Shown here piece after piece: positions 1 to 5,479 of a stretch of 5,479 nucleotides of DNA. The notes under the pieces were generated by a model, which did no database searches, had not been told where the DNA came from, and worked only from the letters and a program-made list of their open reading frames with translations. The first letter of the stretch is position 1. The number at the start of each line of letters is the position of its first letter. Source of the stretch: Fidelibacterota bacterium (lineage in GTDB: Bacteria > Fidelibacterota > UBA2242 > B5-G15); NCBI GenBank assembly GCA_003645825.1, contig QNCQ01000142.1, positions 1-5,479 on the forward strand, read 5' to 3'. Position numbers and translations under genes: made by a program.

Positions 1-300
1 AGCAAGCCTCAGATTAAATCTCACATTTTCATCTCCAGGATTAAGCTTTAATGCTTTCTCATAAAAAAGAATAGCCCTCCCAAGCTCCCCTACCCTGTAG
101 TATGCATTCCCGAGATTATAATAAACTCTGTCGGACTCATACCCTTCCTTCAGAATTTTTTCATATAGCTCTATGGCACCCCTATAGTCTCCGTTCAGAT
201 ATTTCTCATTTGCCTTCTCGAATAGTAGCTCCAGTCTGTTCTCCGCACAGACAAAGCTCAAAATGAACACAAATATCGCTACAAGTCTGCACCAGTTCAT
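1..300 (-). CDS. batE: BatE-type exported TPR protein, N-terminal 100 residues (3' end outside window)
   Basis: The frame from ATG 300-298 is open to base 1, giving exactly 100 codons without a stop. Residues 1-19 form a signal peptide (MNWCRLVAIFVFILSFVCA, likely cut after VCA). Cys18 is preceded by Val rather than Gly, Ala or Ser, so it is a poor lipobox and a lipoprotein is less likely. Two TPR units follow: about 24-53 (ANEKYLNGDYRGAIELYEKI) and about 58-90 (YYNLGNAYYRVGELGRAILF, then ALKLNPGD). Position after batD and the ATGA overlap fit BatE. In the family, BatE usually continues with membrane spans and often an SH3-like domain, which cannot be seen here. The start is supported by GAAGGA four bases or so upstream, inside batD. 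It could be called simply a TPR protein, but context makes BatE likely. Confidence 0.88.
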   Translation of the reverse strand, partial: MNWCRLVAIFVFILSFVCAENRLELLFEKANEKYLNGDYRGAIELYEKILKEGYESDRVYYNLGNAYYRVGELGRAILFYEKALKLNPGDENVRFNLRLA

Positions 301-2105
301 ACTTCCTTCGCAAGTTTATCTAAAATCCTCTTCACCTCACCAGCAAGTTCAGCACATTCTTTTCGTTCAGCGCTCCCAGGTGAAAACCTCACCATGTTAA
401 TTCTATCAAGAACATTTACAACAGCAGACACGAACTCATCAGGTACTTTTCCCTGGAGGTTCTCCCTTACCGTATCAACTCCAGGAATGCGGTTCTCAAG
501 CAGAAGCCTATCCGAAACAAAACCAGCCAGAGCCTGATAAAGCAAAGTGGCGAAATCTTCTGGTTTGCCTTCTTCTATGGCCTTCGATGCCTTCCGTATC
601 CTTTCTGCACTCCTCAGGTAAGCATCTTTCTTCCTCATGTACTCTTCATTGAACACATAGTTTACCCTGTAGTATCTGATACCATAAGACGCTGCAACAT
701 TAAAAATTGCCAGAGCAACCATCAACCAGAACCATACTTTCTTGTAAAACACATCCCCAATCTTTCTCAATTCTCCAATCTCCGTGTCTATAAACCGAAT
801 ATCTTCACTGAGCAAAGAGATCTCATCCTTTGAAAATCCTGAATAAACATCAGAAGCAACCTCTGAAACCGGTAGAACTCTCAGCTTGAAAGATCGACTC
901 GACTTCTCAACAAACCTTTTTCTAACAGGGTCAAAATAAGCAAACCGCATAGGGGGGATTGTGTATTCCCCAGCAACTCTTGGGATAATAACATATTCGT
1001 AAACTACTTCCCCGGAAATAGAACTTCCCCTATTGTTAACCCTTCTGTCAATCTTTGGTTTAAAAATTTCAAAATACTCAGGGAGATCTGGCTCAGGCAA
1101 TTTAATAAAATTAACATTACCTTCACCAGAGACAACATATCTGAGTGAAATCGCCTGATTCTGTTTCACAACAGTGGTATCGATCGTTGCACCAATTCTA
1201 AAACCCCTTCCAACTGCCCCGCTGAAGCTCTCTGGCTTGTTTTTTCCCGGAATAGGCAAGACTTTTATCCTCACTGAATCGGAGGTGACAGTAACAACCT
1301 TTGTCTTCTCAAAAAACGGATTATCGAAAAAGGGGTCATTGAAGAAATCATCGAAAAGAGAACCAGTCCTTCTTCTCGGAATAACTACCTCACAACTTAG
1401 CACCATAGGATCAATAACAAGCTCTCCATCCACCGTTGGGAAAAACGCTATCCTCTGAACTTCTGCTTTCTTATACCTGCGCCCATTAATAATCTCTGTT
1501 TCTACATCAGGAACGTCCTTTACTGGAAAAGATTCCATCCAGAAACCCTTTGCATCAGGAAGCTTGTCTCTGGAAAATGTTCTCACTCTGTTGTAATAAA
1601 GATAGTAAACCACATCAACCTCTTCACCTACATAAACAGAGGTTTTGTTCGGAATCGCTTTTAGAAACACCTCATTGCCAGTATATACTTGTTTTTTCTT
1701 GGCATGCGGCTTCCCGCTAGGCGCGGAAGCTCTCGCTCTGACCGTAACAACCACTGGTTGTGTTCTGTATTTCCTGTTCTTTATTTTAAATTCTACTGGT
1801 CCTATCGTTATTTTACCTGTTTTTGTCGGTGCGAGCCTCCAGCTCACTGACTTAAATGAACTCATCTTACCATTGATAATCTGAATCTGACTTGATTGAG
1901 AAGGCCCCGAAATCACAATAAAATCCTGAGAGGAAGGTAATTTGATATCCGGGAAAACCATCGCCCCTTCAAGCTCAATAGTAAAAGTAAATACCTCATC
2001 CTCAAATATTTCCGTTCTGTCGCAATAAGCTTTAACACTTATACCACCAAAACCATAATTGAAAACCCACAAGATTAATCCGACTATAATAGGAACCTTT
2101 CTCAT
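297..2105 (-). CDS. batD: BatD family exported protein (oxygen tolerance domain)
   Basis: The protein has 602 residues, a usual size for BatD. An N-terminal signal or anchor (about 4-22) precedes a long beta-rich exported region. Early signatures are VKAYCDRTEIFEDEVFTFTI (24-43) and LAPTKTGKITIGPVEFKI (91-108). A second similar module begins near LKAIPNKTSVYVGEEVDVVY (148-167) with the matching FFPTVDGELVIDPM (221-234). A third runs over about 303-412, with GEGNVNFIKLPEPDLPEYFE (327-346). A Phe/Asp-rich stretch lies at 251-265. One membrane span (about 456-476) precedes a charged helical C-terminal part of about 125 residues, presumably cytoplasmic. ATG 2105 has AAGGTGA upstream. TGA overlaps the batE ATG, suggesting translational coupling. 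Its molecular role in the family is unknown; it likely forms the large extracytoplasmic part of the Bat complex. Confidence 0.93.
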   Translation of the reverse strand: MRKVPIIVGLILWVFNYGFGGISVKAYCDRTEIFEDEVFTFTIELEGAMVFPDIKLPSSQDFIVISGPSQSSQIQIINGKMSSFKSVSWRLAPTKTGKITIGPVEFKIKNRKYRTQPVVVTVRARASAPSGKPHAKKKQVYTGNEVFLKAIPNKTSVYVGEEVDVVYYLYYNRVRTFSRDKLPDAKGFWMESFPVKDVPDVETEIINGRRYKKAEVQRIAFFPTVDGELVIDPMVLSCEVVIPRRRTGSLFDDFFNDPFFDNPFFEKTKVVTVTSDSVRIKVLPIPGKNKPESFSGAVGRGFRIGATIDTTVVKQNQAISLRYVVSGEGNVNFIKLPEPDLPEYFEIFKPKIDRRVNNRGSSISGEVVYEYVIIPRVAGEYTIPPMRFAYFDPVRKRFVEKSSRSFKLRVLPVSEVASDVYSGFSKDEISLLSEDIRFIDTEIGELRKIGDVFYKKVWFWLMVALAIFNVAASYGIRYYRVNYVFNEEYMRKKDAYLRSAERIRKASKAIEEGKPEDFATLLYQALAGFVSDRLLLENRIPGVDTVRENLQGKVPDEFVSAVVNVLDRINMVRFSPGSAERKECAELAGEVKRILDKLAKEV

Positions 2106-2116
2106 CCCCTCACCTT
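2106..2116 (-). promoter_or_regulatory. batD ribosome binding site overlapping the batC stop
   Basis: AAGGTGAGGGG precedes the batD ATG and begins in the final base of the batC TGA. The AGGTGA core with a four-base spacer is a good site. It fixes ATG 2105 as the start, and termination of batC places ribosomes next to it. Confidence 0.7.
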
Positions 2117-2817
2117 CACCAATCCCTATCTCTCACTATACCTTTTGATTTGAACCTCAATTTCTCTTTGAGCATCTTTTTCTCATTTTCATTTAAAGCG
2201 TCGAGAACGGTTTTGTATTGATCTTTTACTTTTTTATTTCTCTTCTGAGCATTTTCTTGAGACTGAGAACTTTGTTGTTGTTGCTGTTGTTGTTTCTTGG
2301 ATTCTGATTTTTCCCTCTTTTTCTGCTCCTCCGATTGTTGTTTTTTTTCATTTTCCTTCTTTTTATCCTGTTGCTTGTTATCTGAATCTTTATTCTTTTG
2401 ATCCTGTTTACTACTATTCTTCAAAAGTCTTTTTACAAACTCGTAATTGTACTTAGCATCATAATCATAAGGATTAAGCTCAATGGCCCTACGGAAAAAC
2501 TTAAGACTTTCTTCAAGTCTGTTTGCTCTGAAAAGAGCATTCCCTATGTTATAATAAACAGCAGATTTCTTTTTCGGATCTTTTATAGTTATAGCCTTCT
2601 CAAATTCACGCAAAGCCTCCTCAATCTCTCCTTTCTTATAAAGAACAGCTCCTTTCCCAAAATGGGCTTCCTCCATCTCAGGGTGATGGCTAAGTGTAAC
2701 CTCATATTTCTTCAGCAGCTCATCGTACCTGCCATTTTTAAACATCGACATAGTATCTTCAGCAGCCAGGCTACCAACTACAACAAAAAGAATCAGCGCC
2801 CACCCTGCTATTCTCAT
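2116..2817 (-). CDS. batC: BatC-type exported TPR protein with Lys/Gln/Glu-rich linker
   Basis: The protein has 233 residues from ATG 2817. This start was chosen over the TTG at 2847 because it directly opens a signal peptide (MRIAGWALILFVVVGSLAAE, cleavage near 18-20) and follows a purine-rich AAAGGGGGGGA site. The longer form would put ten polar residues ahead of the signal. TPR-like helices follow: a partial repeat at about 23-46, then EEAHFGKGAVLYKKG... (49-82) and SAVYYNIGNALFRANR... (85-118). Residues about 135-200 are low complexity, rich in K, Q, E and S, with seven Gln at 176-182. The C-terminus (204-233, from VLDALNENEKKMLKEKL to the final RDRDW) resembles the short helix and terminal D/W ending I recall from TPR proteins of aerotolerance operons. 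It probably acts as a periplasmic scaffold with BatA, BatB and BatD. The start overlaps batB by 47 bases. Confidence 0.9.
   Translation of the reverse strand: MRIAGWALILFVVVGSLAAEDTMSMFKNGRYDELLKKYEVTLSHHPEMEEAHFGKGAVLYKKGEIEEALREFEKAITIKDPKKKSAVYYNIGNALFRANRLEESLKFFRRAIELNPYDYDAKYNYEFVKRLLKNSSKQDQKNKDSDNKQQDKKKENEKKQQSEEQKKREKSESKKQQQQQQQSSQSQENAQKRNKKVKDQYKTVLDALNENEKKMLKEKLRFKSKGIVRDRDW
2272..2292 (-). repeat. Seven-codon CAA/CAG (polyglutamine) microrepeat in batC
   Basis: On the minus strand, seven consecutive Gln codons (CAA CAA CAG CAA CAA CAA CAA) encode residues 176-182 of BatC. The repeat sits in the K/Q/E/S-rich linker between the TPR part and the conserved-looking C-terminus. Units are three bases, so length change would keep the frame; strains may differ in Gln number. 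Confidence 0.85.
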
Positions 2818-3832
2818 TCCCCCCCTTTCTTTGCTTCTCAACCACAAACATCTCCATCACCACAAAAATCAGTCCTATCAGTAGAAAAATCTGGTACTTC
2901 TGCTTGAACCCAGCGTATTCATGCGTCCACAGCTCTTTTCTCTCCAGTTTAAAAATATCTTTATAAACTCTGGCCAGCACATTGGTCTCAGAACCAAGAT
3001 GATAATATTTCCCACCGGTCTCTGATGCAATCATCCTTAGCGTGGCTTCACTGAGGGCTGTGGTAACAATTTTACCAGACTTATCCTTTTTAAACCCGAT
3101 CCTGTTTCCATGCTCATCATATAGCGGAATAGGAGCTCCTGAAAAAGAGCCCACTCCCACAGAATATATAATTATTCCCTTCTTCTTTGCATCCTCAATC
3201 GCTTCCTTAACATTTCCCTCATGATCCTCGCCATCGGATATAACTATGACTACCTTACTTTTCTTCTCCTTCCCATCATCCTTAAAAGCAGCAAAGGCAG
3301 TATTGAGAGCGTCAGCAATGGCAGTTCCCTGCACACCTATTACACCGGTATCTATAACGTCCAGGAACAACTTTGCAGCGCTATAATCAAGGGTTAAGGG
3401 ACACACCAGATAGCTCGTCCCCGCAAATGCAACCAGCCCCACTCTGTCGCCTTTCAAATTATCAATAAATTTATCAACCTCATACTTAGCCCGAATTAGA
3501 CGGTTGGGGGAAACATCCTCTGCTGACATACTCAGCGAAGTATCAAAGCATATTACTATATCCACACCTCTCCTTTTTACAAGTCTCAACTTAGTACCTG
3601 TCTCAGGGCCAATTAGCGCTATAATCAGAAAAAACATCCCAGCTATCAACAACACATCTTTAAAAATTTTCCTTCTTTTATTATAACCCACAAGCAATCT
3701 CTGTAGCATTGACTCTTCACAAAATTCACTCAAAATTATTCTCTTCTTCCAGTAGTAAAATAGAACAAACCCAATCACTGCAGGCATCAAAAAGAAGAAA
3801 TACCAGTACTCGGGATTGGCAAATTTAATCAT
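2771..3832 (-). CDS. batB: BatB-type membrane-anchored von Willebrand factor A protein
   Basis: The protein has 353 residues and is a paralogue of BatA with the same layout: spans at about 10-27, 58-75 and 314-331, with a VWA domain (about 88-295) between the last two. The MIDAS residues are intact: DTSLS at 97-101, the Thr of QGTAIAD at 170, and SDGED at 199-203. RVGLVAFAGTSYLVCPLTLD (130-149) matches the BatA motif at the same residue numbers. ATG 3832 has a strong ribosome site, GGAGGGTGA, at 3850-3842 inside the end of batA. After the basic stop-transfer EKQRKGG (332-338), the last 15 residues (NENSR...FCCSW) are read from DNA that also encodes the batC signal peptide in another frame. 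This tail looks non-conserved and probably arises from a one-base change in a G tract. It likely forms a membrane complex with BatA; this is inference from the family. Confidence 0.93.
   Translation of the reverse strand: MIKFANPEYWYFFFLMPAVIGFVLFYYWKKRIILSEFCEESMLQRLLVGYNKRRKIFKDVLLIAGMFFLIIALIGPETGTKLRLVKRRGVDIVICFDTSLSMSAEDVSPNRLIRAKYEVDKFIDNLKGDRVGLVAFAGTSYLVCPLTLDYSAAKLFLDVIDTGVIGVQGTAIADALNTAFAAFKDDGKEKKSKVVIVISDGEDHEGNVKEAIEDAKKKGIIIYSVGVGSFSGAPIPLYDEHGNRIGFKKDKSGKIVTTALSEATLRMIASETGGKYYHLGSETNVLARVYKDIFKLERKELWTHEYAGFKQKYQIFLLIGLIFVVMEMFVVEKQRKGGNENSRVGADSFCCSW
2818..2828 (-). promoter_or_regulatory. batC ribosome site containing an A3G7 tract inside batB
   Basis: The minus strand reads AAAGGGGGGGA directly before the batC ATG. 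The purine run supports ATG 2817 over the TTG at 2847. The same seven G bases (2825-2819) are read in the batB frame as part of AAG GGG GGG AAT. A run of this kind is prone to replication, transcription or sequencing slippage, which matters for where batB ends. Confidence 0.6.
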
Positions 3833-3833
3833 A

Positions 3834-4829
3834 CTATGGGATCACCCTCCACACAACTCTATCCAGAAATACCAGAACAAAAAGCAAGCAAACTCCAGGA
3901 ATAAGAAACAAGTGATAAAGGTCTTTGAAATTTACATATTCTTTAACTTTTATATCAGATTTCTCAAGTTCATTTATCTCATCATAAATCCGCTCAAGAC
4001 TTTTTTCATCCGTAGCCCTGAAATACTTTCCTCCGGTCATTTCCGCCACCTTTGTAAGCAAACCCTCATCAATTTCCACATCCACCAATCTGTACTGAAC
4101 CGAACCATCCGGTAACGCCACAGGATACGGAGCCTTGCCCTTTTTCCCTGCTCCAATTGTGTAGATCTTTATCCCATATGCTTTTGCCATATCAGCAGCA
4201 GTAAGAGGATCAAGTTCTCCTGCATTATTTCTTCCATCAGACAGGAGAATCATTATTTTACTCTTGGAGTTGCTATCCTTGAGACGATTAACAGCATGAG
4301 CTATCGCCATCCCAATCGCCGTACCATCATACCTCTCTTCAACAAAGGTTACTCTATCAAGAAGTTCTTCCAGGATCCCATAGTCGATTGTCAGAGGACA
4401 TTGCAGGAAGCTAGCAGCACCAAAAACTATCAAACCAATCCTATCATTATGCCTCTCACTTATGAACTTATGGGCAACCTTCTTAACAGCTTCCAACCTG
4501 TTTGGTCTAAAATCTACAGCCCTCATACTACCGGAAATATCAACTACAAGCATTATATCAATGCCCTTAGCGATAAACTCCTTCTCTGATAACCCTTTTT
4601 GAGGTCGTGAAAGTGCAAGAATTAGAAGAAGAACTGTAAGTAAACGCAATCCCCTTGAGATATATACTCTTCTTTTCCCCCTCTCAACACCCACAAGCTT
4701 TTTTAGTCCCTGAAGATTTGAATATATTAGAGAAGAGGCAAGCTCTTTATCCTTTTTCTTATACCAGTAGATGGCTATTGGCAATACAATCAGTAATAGA
4801 AGGTAATACCAGTCCGAAAGAACTATCAT
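3834..4829 (-). CDS. batA: BatA-type membrane-anchored von Willebrand factor A protein
   Basis: The protein has 331 residues, typical of BatA. Visible features in order: an N-terminal membrane span (about 7-22), a basic segment, a second span (about 60-74), a VWA domain (about 90-285) and a C-terminal span (about 304-322). The MIDAS metal site is complete: DISGS at 97-101, the Thr of GTAIG at 170, and SDG at 197-199. The motif RIGLIVFGAASFLQCPLTID (130-149) is characteristic of the Bat VWA group. ATG 4829 is the only workable start, because an in-frame TGA lies at 4844-4842. Its ribosome site is weak. The TAG stop is one base before batB. By family knowledge, the VWA domain faces one side of the inner membrane and mediates metal-dependent protein contacts, probably with BatB and a MoxR ATPase; that partnership is inference here. 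The BatA versus BatB assignment rests on gene order and similarity. Confidence 0.93.
   Translation of the reverse strand: MIVLSDWYYLLLLIVLPIAIYWYKKKDKELASSLIYSNLQGLKKLVGVERGKRRVYISRGLRLLTVLLLILALSRPQKGLSEKEFIAKGIDIMLVVDISGSMRAVDFRPNRLEAVKKVAHKFISERHNDRIGLIVFGAASFLQCPLTIDYGILEELLDRVTFVEERYDGTAIGMAIAHAVNRLKDSNSKSKIMILLSDGRNNAGELDPLTAADMAKAYGIKIYTIGAGKKGKAPYPVALPDGSVQYRLVDVEIDEGLLTKVAEMTGGKYFRATDEKSLERIYDEINELEKSDIKVKEYVNFKDLYHLFLIPGVCLLFVLVFLDRVVWRVIP
3842..3850 (-). promoter_or_regulatory. batB ribosome binding site within batA
   Basis: GGAGGGTGA on the minus strand lies nine bases before the batB ATG and inside the last codons of batA. The batA stop TAG and the batB ATG are separated by one base, so BatA and BatB synthesis is probably coupled, as expected for partner proteins. 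Confidence 0.7.
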
Positions 4830-4849
4830 AATTTTTTTTCTTCAAATAA
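4830..4849 (-). promoter_or_regulatory. gatA-batA spacer with weak batA ribosome site and A8 tract
   Basis: This is the longest non-coding stretch in the window. Read on the minus strand it contains TTTGAAGAAAAAAAATT just before the batA ATG. There is no good Shine-Dalgarno core, only the purine-rich GAAGAAAA with an eight-A run at 4839-4832. The other bat genes have much better G-rich sites. It has no room for a promoter or hairpin terminator, so batA is probably read from an upstream transcript. Its translation may depend on ribosomes ending gatA or on A-rich leader binding; both points are inference. Confidence 0.55.
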
Positions 4850-5479
4850 TCACCACTCAATTCCCGTCTCTATATAATGACCGACTCTAAAAATTGTTTC
4901 CTCCTTAAAGTAGTTTGCAATTAACTGTAGCCCGATAGGCAAACCTTCTTTCGATATACCAGCAGGCACACTCATACCAGGTAAACCAGCAAGATTTACG
5001 GAAGTAGTATATATATCGTTGAGGTACATTGATAGGGGATCATCAAGCTTACTACCCAGCTCAAAAGCTGTTGTAGGAGTTGTCGGCGTAAGTATCAGAT
5101 CCACATTGTCAAAAGCCTTCATAAAATCCCCTTTAATCAATCTCCTAACCTTCTGAGCCTTACTGTAGTAAGCATCATAATATCCAGCAGACAGAACATA
5201 TGTTCCAAGCATTATCCTTCTTTTTACCTCATTTCCAAAACCCTGATGTCTGGTATCGTCATACATACTGTCCAGATTCCCTTTTCTAACACTCAACCCA
5301 TACTTAACTCCATCATACCTCGCAAGGTTTGATGATGCCTCAGCTGTAGCTATAATATAGTACGTGGCTATTGTATACTTAGTATGTGGCAAACTTATCT
5401 CAGCAATCTTTGCCCCACCTTTTTCAAGTTCACTGACGCAAAATTTGACTCTTTCTTCTATCTCTTTATCCAGTCCCTC
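4850..5479 (-). CDS. gatA: Aspartyl/glutamyl-tRNA(Asn/Gln) amidotransferase subunit A, C-terminal part (5' end outside window)
   Basis: GatA is the amidase subunit of the cytoplasmic GatCAB complex. It releases ammonia from glutamine so that Glu-tRNA(Gln) or Asp-tRNA(Asn) can be amidated. The window holds the last 209 codons of an enzyme that is normally about 480-490 residues. The Ser-cisSer-Lys catalytic core lies upstream, off the edge. Recognisable GatA C-terminal signatures are, in window numbering, ASSNLARYDGVKYG (about 48-61), RIMLGTYVLSAGYYDAYY (about 88-105), LTPTTPTTAF (130-139), NLAGLPGMSVPAG (162-174) and GLPIGLQLIA (179-188). The frame is open to base 5479 with GatA-like sequence, so the TTG at 5392-5390 is internal and is not the start. 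The gene ends in TGA, 20 bases before batA, so it may share a transcript with the bat genes. Family assignment is secure; whether the substrate is Gln, Asn or both cannot be told. Confidence 0.97.
   Translation of the reverse strand, partial: EGLDKEIEERVKFCVSELEKGGAKIAEISLPHTKYTIATYYIIATAEASSNLARYDGVKYGLSVRKGNLDSMYDDTRHQGFGNEVKRRIMLGTYVLSAGYYDAYYSKAQKVRRLIKGDFMKAFDNVDLILTPTTPTTAFELGSKLDDPLSMYLNDIYTTSVNLAGLPGMSVPAGISKEGLPIGLQLIANYFKEETIFRVGHYIETGIEW

Larger units (their letters stand above)
1..4829 (-). other. bat operon (batA-batB-batC-batD-batE), batE incomplete
   Basis: Five consecutive same-strand genes sit at junctions of +1 base (A/B), -47 (B/C), +10 (C/D) and -4 (D/E), with no terminator-like hairpin between them. 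The order and domain types (VWA, VWA, TPR, BatD, TPR) match the Bat aerotolerance cluster. A single envelope complex is the natural reading. In other bacteria, loss of the cluster has been reported to affect aerotolerance or virulence in some species and to have little effect in others, so no phenotype is predicted here. Confidence 0.9.

Noticed and set aside
244..300. BatE as a lipoprotein because of Cys18 in the signal peptide
   Set aside because: The residue before Cys is Val, and the SFVC context is a poor lipobox. A VCA cleavage site just after it fits ordinary signal peptidase better.
1174..1884. Two plus-strand open frames (94 and 79 codons) opposite batD
   Set aside because: Both are shadows of the batD reading frame with no recognisable protein motif.
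2818..2847. Longer batC start at TTG 2847
   Set aside because: It would add ten polar residues before a clear signal peptide. ATG 2817 is preceded by a purine-rich site and opens the signal sequence directly.
2398..2907. Plus-strand open frame of 169 codons opposite batC and the end of batB
   Set aside because: It is antisense to two well-supported genes, has Ile/Leu/Ser-rich and Pro-rich composition mirroring the Lys/Gln-rich batC, no recognisable domain, and breaks an otherwise single-strand operon.
3042..4589. Several plus-strand open frames of 60-99 codons opposite batA and batB
   Set aside because: They are short, lie antisense to VWA coding regions with intact motifs, and show no domain or coherent composition.
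4830..4849. Promoter or rho-independent terminator between gatA and batA
   Set aside because: The 20-base spacer has no inverted repeat, and its A run on the coding strand is the wrong base for a terminator tail; it is also too short for -35 and -10 elements.
5390..5392. TTG as the start of a separate 180-residue protein
   Set aside because: The frame stays open upstream to the window edge and the sequence is the middle to end of GatA, so this TTG is an internal Leu codon.

Overview
The window is a compact, single-direction stretch of a Gram-negative type bacterial chromosome. Every gene is on the minus strand, so transcription runs from high to low coordinates. It holds the 3' part of gatA (aspartyl/glutamyl-tRNA amidotransferase subunit A), followed by a Bat ("Bacteroides aerotolerance") gene set in canonical order: batA, batB, batC, batD and the first 100 codons of batE, which runs off the low-coordinate edge.

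Packing is extreme. Only 31 bases are non-coding: 20 between gatA and batA, 1 between batA and batB, and 10 between batC and batD. batB/batC overlap by 47 bases, and batD/batE overlap by 4 bases (ATGA). No terminator or convincing promoter is seen, so the genes are probably co-transcribed, possibly with gatA. Any promoter must lie inside gatA or beyond the right edge.

The gene products suggest one envelope complex. BatA and BatB are membrane-anchored von Willebrand factor A (VWA) proteins with intact metal-ion (MIDAS) motifs. BatC and BatE are exported TPR proteins. BatD is a large exported protein with repeated beta-rich domains and one late membrane span. In the family as known, VWA proteins of this type work with MoxR-type AAA+ ATPases, and the cluster has been linked to oxygen or stress tolerance and envelope maintenance. 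The biochemical function is not settled. No moxR or DUF58 gene lies in the window; gatA occupies the place where they commonly sit.

The organism cannot be named with confidence. An AT-leaning, K/E/R-rich coding style, a gatA gene (indirect Gln-tRNA or Asn-tRNA synthesis) and a full batABCDE set fit several Gram-negative phyla, for example Deferribacterota, Bacteroidota/Chlorobiota-like lineages, Spirochaetota or deltaproteobacterial groups. I see no mobile element, CRISPR array, RNA gene or new system. The observation most worth checking is a seven-G tract at the batB/batC junction. There, a one-base length change would either give BatB a clean stop overlapping the batC start or fuse the two proteins.
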